Shown in pieces: positions 54,858 through 64,000 of a stretch of DNA of 64,000 nucleotides. Below the pieces are notes generated by a model. The model saw nothing but the letters and a program-made list of their open reading frames with translations. It was not told where the DNA came from and made no database searches. The DNA lies in NCBI GenBank assembly GCA_035294005.1, contig DATGLT010000406.1, positions 1 through 64,000 on the forward strand, given 5' to 3'. The position numbers and the translations under genes are program-made. The DNA is from JANXQE01 sp035294005 (GTDB lineage Bacteria > Verrucomicrobiota > Verrucomicrobiia > Limisphaerales > UBA8199). The number at the start of each line of letters is the position of its first letter. The first letter of the stretch is position 1.

Positions 54858-56978
54858 CTACGCCGCAGCTGCGGCGGTGCGGCTGGACGCTTTGCGCATT
54901 CCGTTCTGCCCATAATTACGCGCGAAATCATCGGATCTCGCCCGGTTCAGCACGATCGACACTTGCCGGGCTTTTCTCTGATATAGCATATCAAGAGCTT
55001 GCCGGACAGCGCGGGACCGCGTGAAAAAGGGACGCACGACCAGCACTACCGAATCGGCATGCGGCACCAACAAGGCCGCATCGTCCGCAGCCAGTATCGG
55101 AGCGCCGTCGAGAATGATGAAATCGCAGTCCTTTCGCAGTTCGGAGAAGAAGTCATCGATTCTCGAACACAGGAACAGGTCGTCACTCTCGCCTGAGTTG
55201 GACCCGGCCCCTATAAACTTCAAGTCGCTGATTTCCGTGGTTTGCACAATCTCCGGAAGTCCTGCTTGCCCGCTCAAATAGTCGAGCATGCCCGGTGCCG
55301 GCGGCCGCTTGAGAAGCCGATGAAGCGCGCCGGCCTGCGGGTCCGCCTCGACAAGAATTACTTTCAAGCCGCTTCTGGCCAGAACCCGAGCGAGGTTCGC
55401 TGCCACCGTGGTTTTTCCTTCCGCGGGACCGGCGCCGGTAAACAATATCGTTTGCGGCCGCTGCTCGCCTGCCGAAGAAAGCAGAAGCGCCGAACGCAGG
55501 TGCCGGTATGCTTCAAGGTAGGAGGCTCGGGAATCATTCGGTTCGACCAGGATTTTCGACGGCTCCGAGCGGGACGTTCGCACCTGCGGCACCAAGCCGA
55601 GCACCGGTTCCCCGAACTGTTCCCGAACGTCGCGCACCGAAACAAACCGGTCATCGATCAAATACCATAAGAAGAGAATGCCCAATCCAATGAACCCTCC
55701 CGCAAAACCGGCCAGGCCGACTCGCAGGGAAAGGTACCGTTCGGTTGGCCTTGCCGGCGATGGTTCCTGCAGCACGGATAGCCGTTCCTGCTCGACGCTT
55801 TTGCTCAAATCGACTCCCTGCAGCATGGACAGGAGGTGATCGTAAAAGCCTTGCTGCCTCTGGATATTGTTTTTCAACCGCTGCCCTTCCGAAAGCCTCT
55901 CGTCGATCGCCAGCACCTTCGCTTCCACAGATGGGATCGAGAGCTCAATTGCGGCAATCCGGTTGCTCACCTCCTCGGCTTCCAGGTGCTTCTGCGAAAC
56001 GTCCTGTTCCGAAAGCACCGCAACGGTCTTTCGCACCCGTGCAATGTCACTGTTGAGTTTGCGCAATGCCGGGTGAAGTTCGCCCAGTTCGTTTGTCTGC
56101 TGGTCGCGCTGCGCCAGGAGCACGGCCAATTCCACTTCGGCAGCTCTCAACGCCGTGTCGTTTCCCGGGGCCAGGCTGGCGCTGGCCACTGAACCCGTTG
56201 TGGTTAAGGTGGGAGCCGCTACCGTAGTTTTGTTCCAGGCAGGCGTTTTCTCTTCCCCCAACCCGTGCTGGGCCAGCCCCATCTCGAGCTTTAGTTTCTC
56301 CAATTGGAGATTCAAATCTGAAAGGTACAATCCTGCGCTTTTGGCCTGGTCTTCGAGAACCGCCATGTTGTTTGATTTTTGGAAATCAGCCCATTTGTCC
56401 TGCTCCGCTTTGAGGTCCGACTCGCGCTTGCCTAGCTCGGCGGTCAGGGAGTTAACCAGGTCTTCCGTCGTGTTCTTCCGGGTCTCCTTCTTGTAAGCCA
56501 GGTACTCCTGGAGCAAGGCTTGCAGGAGTTTCTGCACCTGGATCGGCTCGGGCCCGGTGGCCTGAACCAGCAAAATTGAGGTCTTCATTGGCTGGTACAC
56601 CTCGACTTTGAAAGGGCTCTTTTTACCGGGTGGAAGGACAATTCCCGCGCGATCGAACGCGGCCGCCTGCAACCGGGGACTCTTGAGCAGTTCAATCTGC
56701 GTGCCGTAATAGTTCACGGTATCCTCGGTCACAAAGATGCCGGTATTGATTTGCACGTCGCCCGACAGGTACAACTGAGCAAAGGATGTGTAGGTCTCGG
56801 GCCGGACGGTTTCATAGACGAAAAACGCGCTCATGCCGATGCAGATGCAGATGAGGGTGACCCACCATCGTTCCTTGAGATAGGACCAATACCGTCTCTT
56901 TGGGGTTGAAACCGTCAGCCGATACTGCGCTTCGTGGCCGTTGGAAGCGGCTGGCAGCAGAATGGTCTTTTGGGTCAT
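54858..56978 (-). CDS. Wzc/GumC-type co-polymerase with BY-kinase-like ATPase
   Basis: 706 residues. A Wzz domain (about 25-180) with a first membrane helix (about 38-55) is followed by coiled coil (about 190-390), a second helix (about 420-440) and an ATPase domain. The ATPase has FTGAGPAEGKTTVAANLA (Walker A), ILVEADPQ at Walker A' and FIILDGAPILAADD (Walker B). In tyrosine autokinases A' is usually DxDxR and the tail holds several Tyr. Here A' is EADPQ and the tail has only one Tyr (NYGQNG), so kinase activity is doubtful. It should control chain length and export. Confidence 0.88.
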   Translation of the reverse strand: MTQKTILLPAASNGHEAQYRLTVSTPKRRYWSYLKERWWVTLICICIGMSAFFVYETVRPETYTSFAQLYLSGDVQINTGIFVTEDTVNYYGTQIELLKSPRLQAAAFDRAGIVLPPGKKSPFKVEVYQPMKTSILLVQATGPEPIQVQKLLQALLQEYLAYKKETRKNTTEDLVNSLTAELGKRESDLKAEQDKWADFQKSNNMAVLEDQAKSAGLYLSDLNLQLEKLKLEMGLAQHGLGEEKTPAWNKTTVAAPTLTTTGSVASASLAPGNDTALRAAEVELAVLLAQRDQQTNELGELHPALRKLNSDIARVRKTVAVLSEQDVSQKHLEAEEVSNRIAAIELSIPSVEAKVLAIDERLSEGQRLKNNIQRQQGFYDHLLSMLQGVDLSKSVEQERLSVLQEPSPARPTERYLSLRVGLAGFAGGFIGLGILFLWYLIDDRFVSVRDVREQFGEPVLGLVPQVRTSRSEPSKILVEPNDSRASYLEAYRHLRSALLLSSAGEQRPQTILFTGAGPAEGKTTVAANLARVLARSGLKVILVEADPQAGALHRLLKRPPAPGMLDYLSGQAGLPEIVQTTEISDLKFIGAGSNSGESDDLFLCSRIDDFFSELRKDCDFIILDGAPILAADDAALLVPHADSVVLVVRPFFTRSRAVRQALDMLYQRKARQVSIVLNRARSDDFARNYGQNGMRKASSRTAAAAA

Positions 56979-57215
56979 CGGGCAGGTGTGGACAAGCTGC
57001 CGCCTATGGCTTTGCGGTCCAGCCGCGCCACTGAGCAGTTTGGCGTTTTGTCTGTATCATTCGCAATGCAGCTCTCTGCAGCGATGAACAGCCGCGGCTT
57101 GTGCCTGCGGCCTGCGGTTTCCGAACGGACGATTCCTGTTGCTCGAATTCCGGGCTAATGACGATGCTCGAATCCCATGGCGCTGCGGTGTCGGAACCGT
57201 GGCAAATGTGTTAAG

Positions 57216-58619
57216 TCAGTACGCGCTGCGCGGGGGCGCGATGCACTGCCGGAAGGTCTTCAGAAGAATCAGGCAATCCAGGCTGAAGGACCAATGCTCC
57301 AGGTAATAAATGTCGGCTTCGACCCGTTGCTCGATGTCCCTGTCGGAATGAATTTCTCCACGGTACCCGTTGACCTGGGCCCAGCCGGTTATGCCGGGCC
57401 GAATCAGTTTTCGGATGGGGTAGCGCTTCATGGCGTCGGTGAACCTCTCATCGTGCTGGGGCAGATGCGGCCTCGGGCCCACAACGCTCATTTCGCCGCG
57501 CAGCACGTTGATGAACTGGGGCAATTCGTCGATGCTCAGTTTGCGCAGCCACTTGCCGGCGCCGAACACACGCGGATCTTCGCGGGTGGCTTGCTTTTCT
57601 TCGCACCGGTGGTCGGTCCGCATCGTGCGGTACTTCAGCATTGTGAAGGGCCTGCCCATCATTCCCGTGCGGCATTGTTTGAAAAACACTGGCCCGGGAG
57701 ATTGAACGCGTTGCGCGGCCCAAACCAGCACTGTCGAGACGGGCAGCACCAGCACGACGACCGGAAGCGAAATAGTTATATCCAAAAACCGTTTAATAAA
57801 CCGGTTCAAAGGACTTTCCAGCGGTTCTTCGCGCAAGCCGATAAAGCGCATGCCGTCGTCTTCGAACGTGGTTACCGAATGGTTGAAATAATCACTCGGA
57901 TCATGGATGGCCAGCAAACGCACGGCGGCGCTCTCGCAAAGCTGGGTCAATTGTCTGACCCACGGACTGCCCATTGAGAGATCCAGCACGATCACCTGCG
58001 TTATCGAGCGTTCCCGCAGAATTTGTCCCAGGTTTTCCAAACTGCCCAGCAACGGGAATGGGGGCGGCCCCGGCACATCCCCACAAGGACAAACCAGGCC
58101 GACGGTTCTGAATCCGACCAGGCTCTTCCTCTCGAGCCAGGGTTTGATGAGTGCCGCCTGCTCCACGGTGCCTGCCAGGGCTACTCGTTCCTCGCGATCT
58201 CCTGAAAAAGCCCAACGGCTCAACAAACGTGGCAGGAGATAGTTGGAAAAAAGGAGTGTCAGGTAAAGCCATGGAACATAGCTGAACATGAAAGACCGCA
58301 CGTTGTCGGTGGGGGTGTCCTGAAGCACAAACACCACAAGGAACACACAAAACAACCCAATGAACGCCTGGCGGGCGCTGCGCCGCGCCGCCACCACCCA
58401 GGTGTGCTCCGGAGTTGTAGCGTCTCGCCGATGAGCGGAGCCGAACAACAGCCCGATCAGCAGGAACTCATTGAACAAAAGGTAGCGCTGCAGAACTTCC
58501 CGTTGTGACAGTAACGCGCTTTGCCAGATGACCATCCATCCCCAGTAGCTCAGCGTTACCAAAACGATCTGCCACATCATGGCAAGGCTGCGGATTCCTA
58601 TCGAGCGTTGGCTTATCAT
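57216..58619 (-). CDS. WbaP/WcaJ-type undecaprenyl-phosphate sugar transferase
   Basis: 467 residues. Four membrane helices (about 10-125) and a CoA-binding-like domain (about 145-240) precede the bacterial sugar transferase domain: RFLDITISLPVVVLVLPVS, GPVFFKQCRTGMMGRPFTMLKYRTMR, LSIDELPQFINVLRGEMSVVGPRP and RPGITGWAQVNGYRGE. It places the first sugar-phosphate on undecaprenyl phosphate and starts the repeat. The end ..RQCIAPPRSAY is complete. Confidence 0.93.
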   Translation of the reverse strand: MISQRSIGIRSLAMMWQIVLVTLSYWGWMVIWQSALLSQREVLQRYLLFNEFLLIGLLFGSAHRRDATTPEHTWVVAARRSARQAFIGLFCVFLVVFVLQDTPTDNVRSFMFSYVPWLYLTLLFSNYLLPRLLSRWAFSGDREERVALAGTVEQAALIKPWLERKSLVGFRTVGLVCPCGDVPGPPPFPLLGSLENLGQILRERSITQVIVLDLSMGSPWVRQLTQLCESAAVRLLAIHDPSDYFNHSVTTFEDDGMRFIGLREEPLESPLNRFIKRFLDITISLPVVVLVLPVSTVLVWAAQRVQSPGPVFFKQCRTGMMGRPFTMLKYRTMRTDHRCEEKQATREDPRVFGAGKWLRKLSIDELPQFINVLRGEMSVVGPRPHLPQHDERFTDAMKRYPIRKLIRPGITGWAQVNGYRGEIHSDRDIEQRVEADIYYLEHWSFSLDCLILLKTFRQCIAPPRSAY

Positions 58620-58761
58620 ACGTCAATCTGCGAAGAAGCCATCTCGTCGGCTTTCAATCGGTGACGAGATTTACGCCCTTACGGAGGTTCCGTAAAGTGG
58701 AACACTGTTAATTTCTCGTGACGCAGCTCAGGCGCCGCGCGGCAGAATGAGTCCCGACGAG

Positions 58762-59937
58762 CTAGCCGCCTGAGCAACTTGCTTCCATTACCGTTTTGGT
58801 TGCAGGCAACAGCGGGCCCGCAGGTGCCGGCACGCTCACCGGAATAAAAGCCCGGTTCGGTTTGGGAGTCACCCTTTCGATGACGCTCTCCAGGAAAGCT
58901 TCAGCTTGCCGCACCCAGGCGCGATAAGGCGCGGCTCCTGCCCGTTGCGTGGGTTGGAGCAAGCGGGTTAAATCGAAACGGGTGGCCGCCATGGCCAGGC
59001 CCGCTTGTTCCGCATCCAGCGCATTGAGGTATTGCTCGACGTGATTGGCGACCGGGACAACCAGCAACGGCTTCCCCAGCCAGGCAGCTTCGTTGAGCGA
59101 TTCGAAGCCGGCGGTGCTGGCCACGCCCCGGCTTTGCGACATCATCCTCAGGAATTTCCCTCCATCCAGTTTATGGAACCAAAGGGTTGAATCGTATCGC
59201 CACACCGGTTCGACCTTTGGTTTTTCGCAAAAGCAATGCACCTCCACCTCGGGATTGCTGGCGTGCCATTCCAGAATCTCATCTGTGTAACCTTGGTTCA
59301 GAACGTAGGCCAGCAGGAAGCTTCCTTGAATATCACAAGGCAGCTCAAAGACTCCGGGTCTCAGCAGAGGCGGGCAAACAAAAAGCCCTCTGTCGGGGAG
59401 CGACGCGGCCGGGTAGAAAGATAGCGCCAGTTTCACCGAACGCGCGCCCGTCAACCCGACGTACCTTCGCATGAACCAACGTTGAAGCGCAAATCGGGTG
59501 CAACGGACAAATTGCGGGTGCCAAAGCATGAACTGGTGGCCCACCGAAATGACGGGCACACCATGCGGACGTATCAGGTTCAGCGCTCCTATCAAAGGCT
59601 CGAGAAAATTGATTATGAGGTCGGGCCTTTTCTTTTCGATCGCGTCCTGAATCGTAGAGAGGCTTTGACGGTAGCCTTTACGGTTTTGAAAGGCTTGCAG
59701 GATCGTGCCTGCAGTTGTCACGCCTTTGCCGCATCGAAAGCTGAAACCAGGACTGCAAACCGGCAACAAACGATCGCCAAATTCCTTCGCGAAAAAATCA
59801 GGAATCGTCCGGCTGGGATTTGTTCCCACCGTAACGGCAACAATTTCATGGCCGTGGCGTTCGAGCATGCCGGCGGCGGCAATCGCCTGGGTCATGTGTC
59901 CGCGTCCGTCACCTTGAACGGCAAAAAGTATTTTCAT
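58762..59937 (-). CDS. UGT/MJ1255-like glycosyltransferase
   Basis: 391 residues. ILFAVQGDGRGHMTQAIAAAGML is the GT-B N-terminal loop of MJ1255-type transferases. GVPVISVGHQFML and SQSRGVASTAGFESLNEAAWLGKPLLVVPVANHVEQYLNA complete the GT28-like C-terminal nucleotide site. The last 40 residues (Pro/Ala-rich) are poorly conserved. It lies 142 bp upstream of the EPS cluster start and may be part of it. Confidence 0.85.
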   Translation of the reverse strand: MKILFAVQGDGRGHMTQAIAAAGMLERHGHEIVAVTVGTNPSRTIPDFFAKEFGDRLLPVCSPGFSFRCGKGVTTAGTILQAFQNRKGYRQSLSTIQDAIEKKRPDLIINFLEPLIGALNLIRPHGVPVISVGHQFMLWHPQFVRCTRFALQRWFMRRYVGLTGARSVKLALSFYPAASLPDRGLFVCPPLLRPGVFELPCDIQGSFLLAYVLNQGYTDEILEWHASNPEVEVHCFCEKPKVEPVWRYDSTLWFHKLDGGKFLRMMSQSRGVASTAGFESLNEAAWLGKPLLVVPVANHVEQYLNALDAEQAGLAMAATRFDLTRLLQPTQRAGAAPYRAWVRQAEAFLESVIERVTPKPNRAFIPVSVPAPAGPLLPATKTVMEASCSGG

Positions 59938-59959
59938 AATGGATAGCGGTTCTGAGTTT

Positions 59960-60973
59960 TCAAAAAGGCCATTCCTCCTCGTCGCTCTGGCCCGATTGTC
60001 CGACTAAAACCGAAAGCGGCTGGTCCTCGCGCTGATGAAACGTCAACAGCGCTTCCATTCCCATGTGGTCCGAAAGTCTCTGGCTTGGGCGAGCCGCTTC
60101 GAAAACCCGCCTCGGCCGAGCCCCAATTTCCTCGCCGGATTGTCTGACCCTGACAAAGATGTGATCCAACGTTTCTCCGAGGTGGGAGTTCAAACCATCC
60201 CAGGTCGGGAACGGATCATCGTTGGCGAGTTGGTGCACATCAGGGCCAATCGCGCGGGCAAAGCGCTTAAATTCGTCACTTCCGGGGGTGAAATTGAAAT
60301 CGCCGCCCACAATATCGGCGATTTGGCCGTCACCGGCATGTTCAACCCAGGCGATCAATTCGGCCAATTGGCTTGAACGCACTGCCGGCGAACTTCCGTC
60401 CTGCATATGCACGTTCCAGATGTTGATCAAGCGACCCTCTCCGACAGAGATCGTCACTTTCAAGGCTCCTTTGTGCATCAACGCGTCCGGCAATTGGGCC
60501 CGGCTGAAATATTTCACCTCGGCGCTTTGGATGGGGAACTTGGACAGGGTTAGCAGTCCGTTTTGGCCGAGCATCGTGCCCTTATGCCGTGCTGCGGCAG
60601 CCCACCAACAACGGTTTGTTGTGCCCCCAGCAGCGGACAGCTCTGAGAAGCAACGGCGCGTCCAAACTTCTTGCAGCAGTACGACGTCTGAACCGAGCAC
60701 GGAGAGCTGACGAGAAATTTCACCAAAGCGGGCCGAAGGAGCGCCGTTGAGCCACGAGGGCAGGCCCCAAACATTGAAGGTGGTTACCCGGAGGCTGGTT
60801 GAGTCGTCGAACGGTTGTCCTACGGATTGTTGCGCCGCAGGGTGTTGGATTTGGACACGGCTGGGTGCACCCGTGATACAACCTGTCAAAAGGCAACCAG
60901 CAATGGCCGAGAACAGCAAGCCGGGGGCAAAAGCCCTGGCGCCTGAAGCGAAGCTCGAAACAATCGCCTTCAT
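59960..60973 (-). CDS. Endonuclease/exonuclease/phosphatase-family lipoprotein
   Basis: 337 residues. The signal ends LLTGC, a lipobox with Cys32. The EEP fold shows LRVTTFNVWGLP, DVVLLQEVW (catalytic Glu), NIWNVHMQDG, IVGGDFNFTP and LDHIFVR, ending LSDHMGMEALL with the catalytic His. Neutral sphingomyelinase-like enzymes share this pattern. It should act outside the cytoplasm on a phosphodiester. It precedes the MJ1255-like gene by 22 bp. Confidence 0.88.
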   Translation of the reverse strand: MKAIVSSFASGARAFAPGLLFSAIAGCLLTGCITGAPSRVQIQHPAAQQSVGQPFDDSTSLRVTTFNVWGLPSWLNGAPSARFGEISRQLSVLGSDVVLLQEVWTRRCFSELSAAGGTTNRCWWAAAARHKGTMLGQNGLLTLSKFPIQSAEVKYFSRAQLPDALMHKGALKVTISVGEGRLINIWNVHMQDGSSPAVRSSQLAELIAWVEHAGDGQIADIVGGDFNFTPGSDEFKRFARAIGPDVHQLANDDPFPTWDGLNSHLGETLDHIFVRVRQSGEEIGARPRRVFEAARPSQRLSDHMGMEALLTFHQREDQPLSVLVGQSGQSDEEEWPF

Positions 60974-61179
60974 ACGGGCAAGAAGGTGGCATGGGAATAT
61001 GGAGATAGTGTGGAAATCATGTGAACAACGTGTGAATAACTCCGGTGCTCACCATTTCCCGGGGTTTCAACCGTGATTGCCGAGGTGCGCGGGCTGAGGA
61101 GTCGCAAAAACGTCAGCGAAATCCGCCACGTTACTTCGGCGGCAAGCTCGGGCGGCGCAACACGCTTTTCAACCGCAAC

Positions 61180-62823
61180 TTAAAATCGGAAGGTCAGGTC
61201 CAACTGGAAGAGGCTGTAGTGGTCAATGGGATTGATTTGCGGAATATCCTGGTTGGAGCCCCCGGTGCCCAGCTTGTCATTAATGCGGTTGGCGTAGCCG
61301 TAGCGGGCGGTGGCAATCATGTTATCGCTCAGCCCATAAGCAATGGCTGCATAAATGCCCTCCAGATTGGCGCGTCCTTCGAAGAAATCCGAGTCGATGA
61401 GGTTGGGGTCGACTGCGTACTGCTCGACGTGTTGCCAATAGGTTCTGAACTCCCACGCGTGGCGACGCGATGTGCTGCCGTAAACAAGTCCCAGGCTGTC
61501 CTTGTTACCAATGGCGAAGCCGATTTGATAAGCTTTGTCCTGGTTGAATTGAGGCCCGAAGCCCACGAGAGGCGGTCCCTGGGTTGAGGCGCCCTTCAAT
61601 AGGACGGCTTCGTCATATGCCGCCTGGGCGCGGCGGTTGCCTTCGATGTTGATGGCGAAATCGCCGAAAACCCGCGCGCTGAGCTTTTTGATTTTGAAAT
61701 TAACCTCAAAGGGAAAATCCAACACGCTGAGATTATTGAGACCGGTTTGATTGAAGGCGAACCCGTTGAAGTTGCCATAAGCGCCGCCGCCGGGAAAACC
61801 GCTATAGCCATTGACGGTCGCGCTGCCCTTGCCTAGGTAGCTTCCTTCGCCGACAAACGGGTCGCCGAAGCCCGCAGACGTGTTCGTTAGGCCAAGCGAA
61901 ACATAGTGATAAAAGGTTGCGGCGATTTTGGCTGAGACGTTGGTGGTGAAGTGGTAGTTGAATCCACCTTGCCAGGCCAGCATGAAAGGCTGGTCTGAGC
62001 GCTGGCCTTGCGACAAGGTCGGCAGCAGCCCTGAAGACACATAAGTCGGATTGAGATCCTGGTAGAGGAATTGGCCGAAAGTGCCAAACACGTCGAGTTG
62101 TCCAACGCTGTATTTCAGGGTTTCGGCTGCTCCCTCAGGATTGAGGTCCGGATCCCAAACCATCGCGGTCGTGTAGAGTGGATTAGGCATTTTACCGACT
62201 CTCAGGTCGAGCCAACTCCAGGGATGCCACCCCAGGTAGATCTGCCCCACATCGATTCCGGAGGTCGACTTTCCGAACGGGCCATTGTAAGGCACGCCGC
62301 TTGAGGAAGTGCCAAAAGTCACCCAGGGAGAGCGCGGATTGGAAGCGGTGTCAAGCCGTAGCCCATAGTAGAAATCGTCCAGGATTTCACCGCGAAGACC
62401 GAGGCGGACGGCGTAACGGCCACGATCCAGCTCCAGGCGATCATTGATGGGAGTCGTTGCCTCGCGATGTTCGTACCGCACCCGGAGGTCTCCAAAGAGT
62501 TCGACATTTTTGATCGCCTTGCTGATTTTCCATTTGGAGTCCAAGGCCGGCATGATCATCTGGTTGGTTCGAATCCGTTCAGCGTCCGCCCTGGCCTTCT
62601 GAACCTCGGCTTCGGTAACGATGCCCTTCTGTAGCAATAAATCCAGAATCGGATCGGAAGGTTCCTCGGCGATTACATTGAGCCGGCTTAGCAGAATCAG
62701 CGTGACACAGGCCGAGGCCGGGAATGTCAAACTCCGTCGGCTGGCTCGAGTTGCGGCTTTTGCCCTGCGCCTCGCAAAGCGAAGTAAACCACGGCCAAAA
62801 GCCTGTCGCGCTAATTTCAACAT
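61180..62823 (-). CDS. Putative porin
   Basis: 547 residues. A long basic lead and hydrophobic segment (about 37-50) precede a mature protein with LLQKGIVTEAEVQKARADAE (a short coiled coil) and a C-terminal barrel ending FQLDLTFRF. VELFGDLRVRYEHRE, GRYAVRLGLRGEILDDFYYGLRLDT and VGKMPNPLYTTAMVWDPDLNPEG match the Porin_5-like group. The arginine-rich start suggests that a later Met, or an unusual signal, may be used. Confidence 0.88.
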   Translation of the reverse strand: MLKLARQAFGRGLLRFARRRAKAATRASRRSLTFPASACVTLILLSRLNVIAEEPSDPILDLLLQKGIVTEAEVQKARADAERIRTNQMIMPALDSKWKISKAIKNVELFGDLRVRYEHREATTPINDRLELDRGRYAVRLGLRGEILDDFYYGLRLDTASNPRSPWVTFGTSSSGVPYNGPFGKSTSGIDVGQIYLGWHPWSWLDLRVGKMPNPLYTTAMVWDPDLNPEGAAETLKYSVGQLDVFGTFGQFLYQDLNPTYVSSGLLPTLSQGQRSDQPFMLAWQGGFNYHFTTNVSAKIAATFYHYVSLGLTNTSAGFGDPFVGEGSYLGKGSATVNGYSGFPGGGAYGNFNGFAFNQTGLNNLSVLDFPFEVNFKIKKLSARVFGDFAINIEGNRRAQAAYDEAVLLKGASTQGPPLVGFGPQFNQDKAYQIGFAIGNKDSLGLVYGSTSRRHAWEFRTYWQHVEQYAVDPNLIDSDFFEGRANLEGIYAAIAYGLSDNMIATARYGYANRINDKLGTGGSNQDIPQINPIDHYSLFQLDLTFRF

Positions 62824-63257
62824 GGCGCGAGACGCTAAAGGGCCGCAGTTACGGAATTACGGCTGAGTTGTTACGTTTCGGTGACGAGGACTTCTGTCTA
62901 GCTCTCTGTGGAACGCGCGAGCGTTGTGCTTGCCTTGCTTCTGGCAGGCAGCCATTGACTCGACTGATGTATTGCTGCGCCCTTTTGTGTGTGTTCCTCG
63001 GATCGACGTTGGTCAACCCACGTTACCTTCCTGAAACAGGACCCACTTAAAAACTCGGTTAACTCCTTTGATTCGAAATAAATCAATCGGACACAGCAAT
63101 TTACTCATTTTCAATTGGAGTCCTAAAACTGTCTATCGGTGTCTTCAGACAATACGCCAGGTAACGGCAACTCGAATATCGTGATGGGGCCAAAACCCTC
63201 AAAGTTTGGGGGTTCGGCAAAGACAACACAAACCCGAGCATATCCACTAAACCACCT
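62824..63257. other. Promoter and leader of PEP-CTERM gene 2
   Basis: 434 bp, divergent between the porin gene and the second PEP-CTERM gene. It contains the second copy of the shared 18-bp element at 63022-63039. I see no coding sequence. Confidence 0.5.
63022..63039. promoter_or_regulatory. 18-bp element shared by two PEP-CTERM promoters (copy 2)
   Basis: GTTACCTTCCTGAAACAG, identical to 30380-30397, with its first base 236 bp before ATG 63258. See the entry at 30380. Confidence 0.65.
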
Positions 63258-64000
63258 ATGCACAGATCACGACTCCCAGCGCTCTATTTCTGCGCCACGC
63301 TGGCTTTGATGACCGGCGCCGCTCAAGCTCAATATTCGAGCGGCGACTTGATTATTGGCTTCACGTCCGGAAGCGGTAACGACCTCGTATACGACCTGGG
63401 TCGGGTTTCGAATTTCACCAGCAGCCAAAGTTGGAACCTCAACTCGGCTTTGACGAGCTCGCCAGGCAGCTACAGCACGCTGGGTAATCTTAATTTCGGC
63501 GCTGTTGGAGCGTTGAGCCTCGGGTTAAGCGGCGCTTCCAAGAACGTCTGGTCCACCGTTCCGGCCGGCCAGGGCGCGCCCGTCAATATTCCCAACGCTG
63601 CTACTTTTAACCAAATTAAGACGTCCATCGATACGATCGGGCAGTTCATCACCAGCGGGAGCGCTGGAATCGATGCAGCCAGTGACCCCGCAAGTTGGAA
63701 TGGCGAAACCATCGTCGGCGGCAGCGGCACGTACTTCAACAATTATGGTTCGGCAACGGTCAACAACCCTAACTCGACCACCCCAGCGACGTTTAACAGT
63801 GGGTCAGTGGTTGAAGATCTATACGCCGTGACCGCAAACAACACTGCAGGAACTTTGGTCGGGACACTGTCATTTGATCCTTCGGGCACCGTGACCTTCA
63901 ACGCGTCTCCGGTTCCGGAGCCGTCCTCAATTGCGCTTGTCGGCCTCTTTGGCGTCCTGGCAGTAGCACTTCGCCGGCGTTCGTCCGCCCGCGCCTCATC
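63258..64000 (+). CDS. PEP-CTERM sorting-domain protein (3' end off window)
   Basis: Open from ATG 63258 to the edge (247 codons, no stop). A signal peptide ends near AQAQ (about 24). The body aligns with the product of the gene at 30616: SSGDLIIGFTSGSGNDLVYDLG and DPASWNGETIVGGSGTYFNNYG. The tail VPEPSSIALVGLFGVLAVALRRRSS is a full PEP-CTERM signal, so only a few residues are missing. It is a likely substrate of the exosortase encoded at 40062. No ribosome site is obvious. Confidence 0.9.
   Translation, partial: MHRSRLPALYFCATLALMTGAAQAQYSSGDLIIGFTSGSGNDLVYDLGRVSNFTSSQSWNLNSALTSSPGSYSTLGNLNFGAVGALSLGLSGASKNVWSTVPAGQGAPVNIPNAATFNQIKTSIDTIGQFITSGSAGIDAASDPASWNGETIVGGSGTYFNNYGSATVNNPNSTTPATFNSGSVVEDLYAVTANNTAGTLVGTLSFDPSGTVTFNASPVPEPSSIALVGLFGVLAVALRRRSSARAS

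Overview
The window looks like chromosomal DNA of a soil or freshwater verrucomicrobium of the Pedosphaera/Limisphaerales type. This is inference: there is no rRNA or other phylogenetic marker. It rests on the PEP-CTERM proteins with an exosortase, a TIGR03803-repeat protein with the typical C-terminal domain, an H-X9-DG pseudopilin, a stand-alone IF2_N protein, a CE6/GH43-like fusion, and moderately GC-rich DNA with ATGA-coupled genes. I see no tRNA, rRNA, CRISPR array, insertion sequence or phage gene.

Layout. 0-3.7 kb: end of a probable PadR regulator, a membrane protein with a CcsA-like WWD motif, two SDR-type epimerases, two coupled mini-ORFs and a DUF883-type protein. 3.9-6.2 kb: a SorA/SorB-like sulfite dehydrogenase pair with a tri-haem partner. 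6.5-9.9 kb: orphan receiver-domain proteins and a TPR protein. 10.8-19.3 kb: a minus-strand block with an ECF sigma factor, a zinc-finger anti-sigma, two small membrane proteins (DUF6132, DUF2892), a TolC/MFP/RND efflux system and a small lipoprotein closed by a terminator. 19.5-23.6 kb: IF2_N protein, MTH1187 thiamine-binding protein, cytidylate-kinase-like protein and an MFS transporter. 23.9-35.2 kb: secreted and surface proteins, namely a TIGR03803 repeat protein, a sialate-esterase/GH43-like fusion, a pseudopilin, a PEP-CTERM protein, a frameshifted secreted protein, an AraC regulator and two variant PEP-CTERM proteins.

35.2-58.6 kb is a nearly continuous minus-strand exopolysaccharide cluster. 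It has a WcaJ/WbaP-type initiating transferase, a Wzc-type co-polymerase, a GH71 glucanase, Wzx, two FkbM methyltransferases, GT2 and GT4 glycosyltransferases, a Wzy-like polymerase, a WcaF-type acetyltransferase, a TagA/WecG transferase, a fused exosortase-EpsI, a small four-cysteine protein, an outer-membrane barrel, a Wza-type exporter, a NusG-like antiterminator and a TPR protein. 58.7-64 kb holds another glycosyltransferase, an EEP-family lipoprotein, a porin and a second PEP-CTERM protein that runs off the end.

How it fits together: the EPS cluster probably makes a polymer by the Wzx/Wzy route, and its exosortase processes the PEP-CTERM proteins on either side. Two of those (30616 and 63258) are paralogues, and each carries the same 18-bp sequence exactly 236 bp before its ATG, which suggests shared control.
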